Shown here one piece after another: positions 1 to 8,016 of a stretch of 41,772 bases of DNA (positions are counted from its first letter, which is position 1; each line of letters begins with the position of its first letter). The notes under the pieces were generated by a model, which was given only the letters and a program-made list of their open reading frames with translations, was not told the DNA's origin and ran no database searches. Position numbers and translations under genes: made by a program. Origin of the DNA: Rhodospirillaceae bacterium (GTDB lineage: Bacteria > Pseudomonadota > Alphaproteobacteria > MPNO01 > UBA2964); NCBI GenBank assembly GCA_002712335.1, contig PATI01000069.1, forward strand, positions 71,127 through 112,898. The letters run 5' to 3'.

Positions 1-318
1 CAGGGCTTGTTGCAAAAACTAAAAGAGATTGAAAGCAAATTAAAGGACTTGCAGACCAAGGAAACAAAGGAAGGCAAGACAGTAATCCTTACGGATAAGC
101 AGAAGGAAGCCATCGAAAAATTTCGTCGTGAATCTATACTCGTTCGAAAGGAGCTTCGGTCGGTGCAGCTTGCTCTTCGGCGTGATATAGATCAGCTAGA
201 TGCTAGTTTAAAAGTTATCAATATTGGTTTTATGCCTGCCGTTGTCATTTTATTTGCTATCGGCTTGGGGTTGTTAAGGCGTCGAAATGCAAGCCGTCAA
301 CGAGCAGTAGTAAGCTAG
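1..318 (+). CDS. GldG-like ABC transporter auxiliary protein, C-terminal end (partial)
   Basis: The reading frame is open from base 1, so this is the 3' end of a gene that begins outside the window. The 105 visible residues hold a charged, Lys/Glu-rich helical stretch (about 1-65), one hydrophobic segment near the end (MPAVVILFAIGLGLL) and an Arg-rich cytoplasmic tail. This matches the C-terminus of GldG-family proteins, periplasmic or membrane-anchored auxiliary subunits of ABC-2 type exporters. The next gene is a DUF4340 protein, the usual companion of this family, 36 nt downstream and so probably in the same operon. The transporter ATPase and permease genes would be expected upstream of the window. 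The assignment rests on the tail sequence plus the neighbour. The substrate is unknown. Confidence 0.7.
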   Translation, partial: QGLLQKLKEIESKLKDLQTKETKEGKTVILTDKQKEAIEKFRRESILVRKELRSVQLALRRDIDQLDASLKVINIGFMPAVVILFAIGLGLLRRRNASRQRAVVS

Positions 319-354
319 CCTACAAAGACAAAAAGTTTCGGGAGATCGAATTTC

Positions 355-1413
355 ATGACCGCAAGATCATTAATTATTTACTCACTAATAACGTCGATGC
401 TAGTTATTGCGGCGATCGTTGCCATTAGTTCTCGACCAGCCAATACAATGATTGATCGTGATAGGGCTCTGATCTTCCCTGGTGTGGATGCTAAATTAAA
501 TGATGTGGCCTCTTTTAAAATACGATCCGCTAAACGAATTTATACAATTGCGAGGACTTCAAGAGGTTGGGGTGTAGCTGAACTAAATGGGTATGCAGCA
601 GACTTCAATAAAGTCAAAACAGTGCTAGTAGAGTTGTCCCAGCTAAAATTTCTTGAGGCTAAAACCAGTGATCCAGAAAGATTCGAACGATTGAATTTAC
701 GAGATGTAACCAAAAAGGGCGCCAAGTCTCTCGAGGTTACGGTAAATGATCAAAAAGGACAGGTTTTAGCTTCCGGTCTTATTGGCAAAAAAAACGAAGA
801 TTTGTTTGGCACCGGGCGCGGCGGGACTTATATGCGAATTGGTAAAAAAAACCAAACTTGGTTGGTTGAAGGAACTATATCAATAGGTGAAGGGCCAGCC
901 GACTGGGTTGATAAGAAAATAGTTGATATCAAAAGACCCCGTATTAGAAGAATTGTTGTGCAAGCGCCGGGGGGAGGCCTGACAGTAGTTAGCCGGTCCA
1001 TGGCTAATAAAAAAGACTTTCGTCTAGCTGGTATCCCTGCCGGTAAGCGCCAAAGGGGACAGTGGGAAACTAATGAAATGGCAAAAGTCTTGGACAAACT
1101 GGAATTACTTGATTTGAAGACGGTGGATGAGGTCCCGATGCGAAGAGATAAGCTGTACAAGGCCACTATGGAGACATTTGAAGGTCTACTGATTCACACA
1201 AGAGCAATTAGATTAGGAAAAAAATTCTGGGTTAGCTTCTCTGCGTCTACTGCCTCCATGGTCACTGATAAGAAGAAGGTAAAAAAAGCGGCAGATGTAT
1301 TTAACACCCGTCATAAAGGGTTCGTTTACGAAGTGAAGGAAAAAACAGGGAAAAAGCTCACGTGCGATCACAAAAACCTTTTGGAGGGAGCGGGTCTTAA
1401 GGCATGTGCGTAA
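355..1413 (+). CDS. DUF4340 domain-containing protein, ABC-2 accessory
   Basis: A 352-residue protein starting at ATG with GGAG about 10 nt upstream. Residues 5-25 form a single hydrophobic N-terminal segment, either a signal anchor or an uncleaved signal. The rest is soluble and basic, presumably periplasmic. The repeated beta-rich pattern (VASFKIRSAKRIYTIAR, then WGVAELNGYAAD and a leucine-rich LVELSQLKFLEAKTSD segment) is typical of DUF4340, which is found beside GldG-like genes and ABC-2 permeases. No catalytic motif is evident. It probably forms part of the same exporter as the truncated gene before it. Its biochemical role is not known, and the family call is moderately secure. Confidence 0.72.
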   Translation: MTARSLIIYSLITSMLVIAAIVAISSRPANTMIDRDRALIFPGVDAKLNDVASFKIRSAKRIYTIARTSRGWGVAELNGYAADFNKVKTVLVELSQLKFLEAKTSDPERFERLNLRDVTKKGAKSLEVTVNDQKGQVLASGLIGKKNEDLFGTGRGGTYMRIGKKNQTWLVEGTISIGEGPADWVDKKIVDIKRPRIRRIVVQAPGGGLTVVSRSMANKKDFRLAGIPAGKRQRGQWETNEMAKVLDKLELLDLKTVDEVPMRRDKLYKATMETFEGLLIHTRAIRLGKKFWVSFSASTASMVTDKKKVKKAADVFNTRHKGFVYEVKEKTGKKLTCDHKNLLEGAGLKACA

Positions 1414-1509
1414 ATCTTTAACTATCTTCATTTGCTCTTTTTTTCTTGTTGGTAAATATTAATTCCAAATTTCTGGGTCCTAATTTAGACTCCTAGAGGA
1501 GGCCAGTCA

Positions 1510-2607
1510 GTGGGTTTTTTGTTACTTAAACCAGAGGAAATCCAAGATCTCGTCCAAATGGATGAGGCTATTGAAGCGGTCGAGAAGGGATATGCCGGAG
1601 GAAAAAAATATCCTTTTATAAACGCGCCGAGACGTCGTGTGCATTCCCCAGCTGGCGTCCGAATTAGCAATTTCCCCGGTGGTGTTGACGAAATGGGTGT
1701 GATAGGCGCTGCCACTAGGGCAGATCATGTAATTCAGCTCGACGAGGGTAAAAATCAGGAATACAGCTACAGAGAACACCCAATTCATGTTTTGAATGAT
1801 GCTGATACGGGTCAGCTACTTTCGATTGTTGTTGGCGAACCAGTAGAGAAATCCCTTGGTTATACAAGTCTTGTTGCACTAAGGACAGCGGCAACATCTG
1901 GTGTTGGTTTCAAATATATGGTTCGTCAGGACGCTCAAACAGCTGGTTTGCTCGGATCTGCGGGGCAGGCGGCCAACCAACTACTCGCATTGCTTTCTGT
2001 GAGGCCAGAAATTCAAAAGGTCAAGGTTTTTAGTCGTAACGAAGAAAATCGTGCAAAATTTTCCCGTAAATATTCACAAAAATTTGGTTTGGAAATAGAA
2101 CCAGTTGCGTCTATTGAGGCAGCAATTAAAGGCGTCGATGTGATTTTATGTGCAACCAATACCAATGTCGTTTTGTTCGATGGGGACCTCCTTGAACCCG
2201 GTCAGCACGTGACGGGAATTATTGGAGGAAATATGCAGCTAGTGCAGGGAGGTTTTTTGAAGGCAGCCCGTCGGGAAATCGATGATCGGACGGTTGAACG
2301 GGCGGATGTTGTAGTGGCTAATCTGAGAGAGTCTGTTATTTCAGAACAGCAGGGCGACTTGTATGAACCAATTCAACGGGGAATAATCAGTATAGAAGAT
2401 ATTATCGAACTCGGTTCGTTGGCGACGGGCGAAGCTACTGGGCGAAATAATGATGAAGAAATCACTTACCATAAAAATAATAATGGAACTGCTGCATCAG
2501 AAATTGCCGTGGCAATGTTGGTTTATGAAAAAGCGATGGCTAACGGACGCGGAACAATGTTCGACTTGATTGAGTCCGAGGCCTTGATGAAAGGGTTTGC
2601 AAAATGA
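1510..2607 (+). CDS. Ornithine cyclodeaminase / mu-crystallin family protein, copy 1
   Basis: A 365-residue Rossmann-fold protein starting at GTG behind a strong AGAGGAGG ribosome site (1495-1502). The family is recognised from LRTAATSG (about 124-131), a dinucleotide-binding loop at 146-154 (GLLGSAGQA), CATNT at 214-218 and RREIDD near 255. Known relatives are NAD(P)-dependent ornithine cyclodeaminases, ketimine reductases and alanine dehydrogenases. Three features argue against true ornithine cyclodeaminase. The loop reads GSAGQA rather than GxGxQA. Asn241 stands where the cyclodeaminase has its catalytic Asp, as in other non-cyclodeaminase members. The substrate Lys position appears to be Ile. 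Its stop overlaps the start of copy 2 (ATGA), so the two are translationally coupled. Substrate not assigned. Confidence 0.85.
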   Translation: MGFLLLKPEEIQDLVQMDEAIEAVEKGYAGGKKYPFINAPRRRVHSPAGVRISNFPGGVDEMGVIGAATRADHVIQLDEGKNQEYSYREHPIHVLNDADTGQLLSIVVGEPVEKSLGYTSLVALRTAATSGVGFKYMVRQDAQTAGLLGSAGQAANQLLALLSVRPEIQKVKVFSRNEENRAKFSRKYSQKFGLEIEPVASIEAAIKGVDVILCATNTNVVLFDGDLLEPGQHVTGIIGGNMQLVQGGFLKAARREIDDRTVERADVVVANLRESVISEQQGDLYEPIQRGIISIEDIIELGSLATGEATGRNNDEEITYHKNNNGTAASEIAVAMLVYEKAMANGRGTMFDLIESEALMKGFAK

Positions 2608-3695
2608 CCCGTAAGGTTTTGCTTCTCAGGCCACATGAGCTCCAGGGTTTGGTTTCTATGAAAGAAGCTATTGATATTGTTGAACAGGGTTACAGGGAGG
2701 CTAGATTTTACCCTGCTATTTCTGCACCAAGAAGACGAGTGCATTCACCTAGTGGTGTGAGGGTCAGTAATTTTCCGGGAGGAATTCATGGACTTGGAGT
2801 TATAGGGACCGGAGAACGGCCAGATAAATTAAATAAAGGCGGAGGTAACCAAACTAAGGAGTTTAGGGGGTACCCAGTACATTTAGTGCATAACTCTAAT
2901 AACGGCCAATTGCTATCAATTATGATCGGTGAAATTGATGAAAAAACGCTCGGGTATACCAGTGTAATGGCGCTACACACAGCGGCAACCTCATGGGTAG
3001 GTTTCCGCCACCTGCCAAGGCAGGACGTCAAAATTGCTGGTTTATTTGGTTCGGCAGGCCAAGCGGTAAACCAGCTTCTAGCGTTACTTACAGAAAGAGG
3101 GTCTATAACCACTGTAAAAGTTTATAGCCGTGACCCCGCCAACCGCCAAAATTTTGCCGAGAAATATTCGAAGCAATTCAATATAGAAATTATACCAGTC
3201 GAAACACCAGAGGCGGTGATTAAGGGCTCTGACGTGGTTCATTGTGCAACAAACACCTCAGTACCTTTGTTTGAGGGTAAACTTCTTGAACCGGGACAAC
3301 ATGTAACAGGAATAGTTGGATCAAATGTTCAGTTAATTAAAAGTGGTTACCGGTCGACAAGACGTCGCGAGTTGGATGATAAAACCGCTGAGCGTGCAGA
3401 CTTAATCGTCTGTAATCTTAGGGAGACCATAGAGATAGAAGAACCTGGCGACTTATATGAACCGCTTGAAAAGGGCCTGATCAAATTAGAAAATATTTAT
3501 GAACTCGGGGAATTGGGGACTGAATGTTGTTTGGGTCGTACCAGTCAAGAACAAATTACTTATCATAAAAATACTAATGGTAACGGAGTAGCGGACCTCG
3601 GGATAGCGAAACGTGCATACGACCTGGCAAAAGCTGATGGCAGAGGGACTTGGCTAGAACTTGCAGATCCTAAAGATTTGCCTCAGGCAATTTGA
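2604..3695 (+). CDS. Ornithine cyclodeaminase / mu-crystallin family protein, copy 2
   Basis: A 363-residue tandem paralogue of the preceding gene, with about half of the residues identical by eye and collinear along its whole length. It starts at the ATG inside the ATGA overlap. It shares the unusual GSAGQA loop at 149-154 and Asn241, but the conserved Arg of the RTAATS motif is His here (LHTAATS, about 124-130). In ornithine cyclodeaminase that Arg contacts the substrate carboxylate. The two copies have therefore probably diverged in substrate, or form a hetero-oligomer. The gene ends one nucleotide before the stop codon of the convergent amidase-like gene. An NAD(P)-dependent imine or amino-acid oxidoreductase is the most general safe description. 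Confidence 0.84.
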   Translation: MTRKVLLLRPHELQGLVSMKEAIDIVEQGYREARFYPAISAPRRRVHSPSGVRVSNFPGGIHGLGVIGTGERPDKLNKGGGNQTKEFRGYPVHLVHNSNNGQLLSIMIGEIDEKTLGYTSVMALHTAATSWVGFRHLPRQDVKIAGLFGSAGQAVNQLLALLTERGSITTVKVYSRDPANRQNFAEKYSKQFNIEIIPVETPEAVIKGSDVVHCATNTSVPLFEGKLLEPGQHVTGIVGSNVQLIKSGYRSTRRRELDDKTAERADLIVCNLRETIEIEEPGDLYEPLEKGLIKLENIYELGELGTECCLGRTSQEQITYHKNTNGNGVADLGIAKRAYDLAKADGRGTWLELADPKDLPQAI

Positions 3696-3696
3696 A

Positions 3697-4443
3697 TTAA
3701 ACAGGGTGGCCCGTCGGCAGGTTCATATCCACATCGAGACCATCTAAATATTCTACTGCCTGTTCTCTCGTAACAACATCTGCATATTTTGCATGCATGT
3801 CGCAAAGGTTAATTGCGTGGCTTGCTTGTGACCGATCGAAACAACCGTCTTGGATTACCGAAACTCGATAATTACTACTAAAGGCATCAATCACGGACGC
3901 ACGGACACATCCTGAGGTGGTTGTACCAGTAACCATAAGTGAGTCGGCCCCTAGGTCATTTAGGAAACCAGAAAGAGGAGTGCCATAGAATGCACTTGGT
4001 TTATGCTTGTAAATAACAATATCTTGTGGGGATGGAGCAATCTCGTCCATAATTTCATTTCCGTCACGATTAAATTCATTCATTTTAGGAGGGGTAACAT
4101 CCTCTTCTGTCCGGCTATTTTTCCAAGCCCAGCCTCCGGAATCCCAGCAATCCTCGCGCACCGTTCCAGTCGTATAAATCACGGGGACCTTCTTCTCATG
4201 GCACTTATCGATTAAGCTCCTGATATGAGGTAAGGCCTCCCATGCATATTCCCCGCATGAGTTGTGAAACCTTTTGATTGACTCTAAAATTGGCTCCGGC
4301 CGGTCGCCACAAAAATTGTAGCTCACATCAATAACTAGTAGGGCGGGTCTGTCACCAAAACCAGCTTCAGCCCCAAAACCGCTCTTTCTAAAAACCTGCT
4401 TATCTCTGTCCGTTAAGAATTGTTCCCATATACGTTCTGGCAT
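3697..4443 (-). CDS. Isochorismatase-fold cysteine hydrolase, N-carbamoylsarcosine amidase-like, copy 1
   Basis: A 248-residue protein of the isochorismatase-like hydrolase superfamily. The catalytic triad can be placed as Asp39 (ALLVIDV), Lys148 (YKHKPSAF) and Cys179 (TTTSGCVRAS). The TSGCVRAS context and the long N-terminal extension with a WEQFLTDRDK-like helix are typical of the N-carbamoylsarcosine amidohydrolase / maleamate amidohydrolase branch, which cleaves an amide or carbamoyl group through a Cys-acyl intermediate. It lies 14 nt downstream of a paralogue on the same strand, and the two probably form one transcript. No signal peptide is seen, so it is cytosolic. The exact amide substrate cannot be told from sequence. 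Confidence 0.87.
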   Translation of the reverse strand: MPERIWEQFLTDRDKQVFRKSGFGAEAGFGDRPALLVIDVSYNFCGDRPEPILESIKRFHNSCGEYAWEALPHIRSLIDKCHEKKVPVIYTTGTVREDCWDSGGWAWKNSRTEEDVTPPKMNEFNRDGNEIMDEIAPSPQDIVIYKHKPSAFYGTPLSGFLNDLGADSLMVTGTTTSGCVRASVIDAFSSNYRVSVIQDGCFDRSQASHAINLCDMHAKYADVVTREQAVEYLDGLDVDMNLPTGHPV

Positions 4444-4457
4444 AATGATAGTTCCAT

Positions 4458-5213
4458 CTATAATGATTTACCGCTGGGTAAGTTATAATCAGCCTCTATA
4501 GCATTAATATAATCCATGGCTTCTTGGCTTGATACTACATCCGCATACTTGGCATGCATATCACACAGGTTTATTGCATGGCTGGCCTGTGAGCGGTCAA
4601 AGCAGGCTTCTTCGGCAATCATTATCCGGAGATTTTCACTAAAGCCATCAAGAACTGAGGCTCTTACACATCCCGATGTTGTTGTTCCAGTTACAATTAG
4701 GGAATCGGAGCCGAGATCATTAAGGAATGCGGTTAATGGTGTCCCATAAAAAGCACTCGGTTTATGTTTTCGTATGACAATGTCTTGTGGTTTTGGAGCG
4801 ATTTCATCCATGATATCGTTACCGTCGCGGTTGCTATCGCGCACCTCAGGTGAGCCACTCGGGATGTCTTCGTCGCTTCTCGAACTCTTAAAATTCCATG
4901 CACCTTTGTCCCAGCCGTCGTCCCGGACTGTCCCTGTAGTATAAATGACGGGGATACCTTTATCGTGACATTTATCGATTAATTTCTTTATATGCGGTAA
5001 GGAATCCCAAGCTTCTTCACCGCATGATGTTCTCCACTTCTCAATCGATTCTAAAATAGGCTCTCGCCGTTCACCGCAAAATGCATAGTTCACATCTATG
5101 ACTAATAGTGCTGGTTTTTTCCCTCCCCCAGCGGTTGCTCCATAACCTGAAGCCGCAAAAACCTCTTTGTCACGTTCGGTAAGAAATTTTTCCCAAATAC
5201 GTCCATCTGTCAT
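4458..5213 (-). CDS. Isochorismatase-fold cysteine hydrolase, N-carbamoylsarcosine amidase-like, copy 2
   Basis: A 251-residue paralogue of the gene downstream of it, with well over half of the residues shared, including the triad Asp40, Lys151 and Cys182. An in-frame ATG 30 nt further upstream (5243) exists. I chose the ATG at 5211-5213 because it is preceded by GGGGAGA at good spacing, it aligns with the start of copy 1, and the upstream ATG has no ribosome site. The region around residues 110-130 differs most between copies and is near the substrate lid in this fold, which suggests different amide substrates. It is the first gene of a two-gene minus-strand unit, divergent from the VOC gene at 5323. 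Confidence 0.86.
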   Translation of the reverse strand: MTDGRIWEKFLTERDKEVFAASGYGATAGGGKKPALLVIDVNYAFCGERREPILESIEKWRTSCGEEAWDSLPHIKKLIDKCHDKGIPVIYTTGTVRDDGWDKGAWNFKSSRSDEDIPSGSPEVRDSNRDGNDIMDEIAPKPQDIVIRKHKPSAFYGTPLTAFLNDLGSDSLIVTGTTTSGCVRASVLDGFSENLRIMIAEEACFDRSQASHAINLCDMHAKYADVVSSQEAMDYINAIEADYNLPSGKSL

Positions 5214-5322
5214 AGACTTGTCTCCCCACTTTGATAGTCTCATTATAAAATACCAGAGAAAAAGTGTTATGCCTATGCTATCTTTAGTGCAATTGAACGG
5301 GTGAATAATTAGGGGAGAAAAA

Positions 5323-5748
5323 ATGTTGAAAATTAGTCGTATCCATCATCTCAATATTAGGGCATTGCCGGAAAAGCTAGATGAAACACGCGATTTTTAT
5401 CGGGATATTCTTGGTATGGAAGAAGGCTATCGGCAGCCCTTTAAGGGACACGGGTACTGGATGTGGCGAGAAGGCCACCCTTGGGTCCACATTTCTACAA
5501 CTGGTTCGAAGGATGACCCTGTACTTCAGCCCAAGAGCATGGATGCTGGGTTTGGTCACATAGCTTTTGATGCAACCGGCTACCTTGATTTTAAGAGCCT
5601 CTTAGCGGAGAAAAACATTAAGTACGATGAGCATCCAACGCCGGACAAGGACTTAATGCAAATCTTTTTTCCAGATCCAAACGGGGTAGTTGTTGAGATG
5701 GTATTTGATATGGCTGAGGTGGAAGCCGCGAAAGTTGCGGCTAAATAA
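5323..5748 (+). CDS. Single-domain VOC / glyoxalase family protein
   Basis: A 141-residue vicinal-oxygen-chelate fold protein with a strong AGGGGAG ribosome site (5311-5317). The two beta-alpha-beta-beta-beta modules are visible: ISRIHHLNI at the start, YWMWREGHPWVHI in the middle, FGHIAF at about 78-82 and the closing PDPNGVVVEMVF at 117-128. Likely metal ligands are His9, His56 or His79, and Glu125. Family members include glyoxalase I, extradiol dioxygenases, epimerases and fosfomycin-resistance enzymes, and the sequence does not choose among them. Its stop codon abuts the stop of the convergent monooxygenase gene with no spacer. It probably takes part in the surrounding catabolic block. 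Confidence 0.85.
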   Translation: MLKISRIHHLNIRALPEKLDETRDFYRDILGMEEGYRQPFKGHGYWMWREGHPWVHISTTGSKDDPVLQPKSMDAGFGHIAFDATGYLDFKSLLAEKNIKYDEHPTPDKDLMQIFFPDPNGVVVEMVFDMAEVEAAKVAAK

Positions 5749-6954
5749 TTAAATAATACCCATATTAGGTGGGTGGCCCATGAGCCATTCACCAACAGAG
5801 CGGAAGTGTGTCTTGCGGCCTTGAATTTGCAAGGCAACGGCATGAATATCACGCAGTCTTCGTTCAAAAGGACCGTCCATAAAAATAGAACTGGTGCCAC
5901 CGGTGTCAAATAACGTATCAACAACACATTTAGCCTCGTGGATAGCATGAGTGGCGGCAAGTCTAATTTCCAATCGTTGTTCTAACGTTGGGGATCCAAA
6001 TTTAATCGCCTCTTCCCAAGCTTCTTCCACTTCGCCAAAAAGATATCGACGAGCGCCTCTCAGTTTAGCTCGCATCCGAGCCACTTCATCATGGACAACA
6101 GGATTTTCGCGAAGAATATCTTCTGCATTTCGAGGTTTTTTATTTTGAGCGATTTCAAGAAACTTTTCAAGAAAGGCACCACCAATACCTAACGCAACGG
6201 AAGCAAAGCCCATAGCGTAGATAGCCATCATTGAAAAATTGTATAGTGTTGAGAGGTTTTCTGTCCCCTCAATCATATTGGCTCTGACAATTGTATGTGC
6301 GTCTGGAACGAAATGTTCATTGAGTTCAAAGCCATCACTCCCTGTATTACGGAGGCCGAAGACGTACCAATTATCAGATAACTGTGTTTCACCGGCAGGA
6401 ATAAAGGTTGTTAGAATAACAGGTTTTCCGCTTTCACTTTTACGGACTGAGCCGTCAGTTTCGTATACAGTAGAGCAATGTGTCGCTAGCCAAGTTGCGT
6501 GGTGGCTACCGCTGACAAACATTGTTTTAGCTGTGACTAGGTAACCGCCCTCAACAGCTTTCGCTTCTGACTTACCAGGGCCCCAAGCTAGGACACCATT
6601 GGTATTTTCACCCCAAATTTTACTGCTAATTTCTGAATCTAAATATGCTCCTAGCATTGAGCAGCCGCTTCCTTGTCCCACGCACCATGCTGCACTCCCA
6701 TCATATTTAGCGATAGCTTCAATAACACGGCAAAAAACCGGCAAAGGAAGTTCTTCGCCTCCGGCCTTCTTTGCCAATAGCATCCGGAATAACTTCTGCT
6801 CGTGAAGCGCATCCATAGATTCCTGTGTGAGTTCACGTATTTTCTCGCCCTCACCAGCTGTGGCCTCTAAAAGCGGCCCGATCTCCTTAACCCTTTGGAT
6901 CCAGTGATCAGCTAAGTCACCATAATCGATAATCGGTTTTGATGTCTCGTTCAT
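5749..6954 (-). CDS. Acyl-CoA-dehydrogenase-fold flavin monooxygenase (HsaA/DszC type)
   Basis: A 401-residue protein with the ACAD fold, but in the layout of group D flavin-dependent monooxygenase oxygenase components (HsaA, HpaB-like, DszC). Supporting segments are the N-terminal helical FRMLLAKKAGGEELP, DGSAAWCVGQGSG at about 92-104, the beta-domain TAKTMFVSGSHHATW and DNWYVFGLRNTGSDGFEL, and the C-terminal FERRLRDIHAVALQIQGR. The DIHAVALQIQGR signature is common to these enzymes. Such proteins hydroxylate aromatic or N-hydroxylate substrates with reduced flavin supplied by a separate reductase. No reductase gene lies in this window. The gene is transcribed divergently from the two-domain VOC gene across a 163-nt region. 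Confidence 0.82.
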   Translation of the reverse strand: MNETSKPIIDYGDLADHWIQRVKEIGPLLEATAGEGEKIRELTQESMDALHEQKLFRMLLAKKAGGEELPLPVFCRVIEAIAKYDGSAAWCVGQGSGCSMLGAYLDSEISSKIWGENTNGVLAWGPGKSEAKAVEGGYLVTAKTMFVSGSHHATWLATHCSTVYETDGSVRKSESGKPVILTTFIPAGETQLSDNWYVFGLRNTGSDGFELNEHFVPDAHTIVRANMIEGTENLSTLYNFSMMAIYAMGFASVALGIGGAFLEKFLEIAQNKKPRNAEDILRENPVVHDEVARMRAKLRGARRYLFGEVEEAWEEAIKFGSPTLEQRLEIRLAATHAIHEAKCVVDTLFDTGGTSSIFMDGPFERRLRDIHAVALQIQGRKTHFRSVGEWLMGHPPNMGII

Positions 6955-7117
6955 AGGAGAATCCCATTAATAGTACAAATTTCGATTTTTATTCCATATT
7001 TTATTATGGCTTTGATCTTCTTGGCTGTCACGTTATCGTTGATCTTTTAAATTCTGATTTGTAGGTTGAACGACTACTGCTACTTTTATCTCGAAGTTCT
7101 TTTTATTGGAGACGAAA

Positions 7118-8014
7118 ATGGTGCGCAAGAGTAAAAAATATGACCGTACTGAAGAGGATCTAGGTAATATTGTTGGCCTAGAGCATGTCAACGTCTTGGT
7201 GCCTGATCAGCAACTCGCAATTGCATTTTATATTGCAGGCCTTGGTTTGACTCGAGATCCATTTATGATGGCTGGTACTAGTAATATGTGGGCAAATATT
7301 GGCCAAAGCCAATTTCATCTTCCAACCCGTGGCACACAGGTTTTACGAGGTATTATCGGGCTGGTTATGCCAGATCTTGATAAACTTGTCGAAAGATTAA
7401 AGATAGTGCGAAACGAACTCACGGGAACTAAATTTAAATTCTCCTATAGAAAAAAGGCGGGTTATGTGAGCGTTACCTGTCCTTGGGGAAATCGTCTCCG
7501 TTGCTATGCTGGGAGTTCTAATACTGACCCCATTCAACTTGGCATATTCTATGTTCAGTTTGACGTTCCAAAAGGCACAGCTAAAGGCATTGCACGATTT
7601 TACTCTGAAATAATGGGGGCGAATAGCTTCCTAAGTCGTTGGGACAATGCTAAAGCAGCCCGAATAGGTGTCGGATATAAACAAGAACTAATTTTTCGAG
7701 AGTGTAGTTCAGAACTTCCAGAATTTGATGGTCATCATTTACAAATTTATATTGCTAACTTTTCTGGCCCTTATACAAAACTTTTAGAAAGAGGGTTGAT
7801 AGCGCAAGAGAACAATCAACATCAATATAGATTTATTGATATTTTTGATCCTGATAATGGAGAGATACTCTATAAATTGGATCATGAAGTAAGGTCTATG
7901 ACCCATCCGATGTACGGTCGGATTAAGGTTAATCGGAATCCAGATCAAACCAACGCAGCTTTCTCTCAGGGACACGAAATAGAGCCTTGGCTGCGTTCAG
8001 CAACAGGGAGTTAA
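7118..8014 (+). CDS. Two-domain VOC family protein (dioxygenase/glyoxalase-like)
   Basis: A 298-residue protein with two VOC modules: residues about 15-125 (LEHVNVLVPD onward) and about 135-260 (GIFYVQFDVP, DGHHLQIYIANFSGPY, FDPDNGEILYKLDHE). This two-module length matches type I extradiol dioxygenases and related glyoxalase-like proteins. I took the ATG at 7118 as the start because GGAG (7108-7111) sits 6 nt before it. An in-frame TTG at 7106 overlaps that ribosome site and is unlikely. The conserved C-terminal HPMYGRIKVNRNP segment is seen in uncharacterised VOC proteins. The GST gene follows after 2 nt, so the two are co-transcribed. The reaction is unknown; ring cleavage or a glutathione-linked isomerisation are the obvious possibilities. 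Confidence 0.78.
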   Translation: MVRKSKKYDRTEEDLGNIVGLEHVNVLVPDQQLAIAFYIAGLGLTRDPFMMAGTSNMWANIGQSQFHLPTRGTQVLRGIIGLVMPDLDKLVERLKIVRNELTGTKFKFSYRKKAGYVSVTCPWGNRLRCYAGSSNTDPIQLGIFYVQFDVPKGTAKGIARFYSEIMGANSFLSRWDNAKAARIGVGYKQELIFRECSSELPEFDGHHLQIYIANFSGPYTKLLERGLIAQENNQHQYRFIDIFDPDNGEILYKLDHEVRSMTHPMYGRIKVNRNPDQTNAAFSQGHEIEPWLRSATGS

Positions 8015-8016
8015 CG

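Noticed and set aside
540..1166. Open frames on the opposite strand of the DUF4340 gene, and many similar antisense frames elsewhere, for example within ileS and dnaE2.
   Set aside because: They lie wholly inside well-supported genes, lack ribosome sites and show no recognisable domain. They are shadows of coding sequence.
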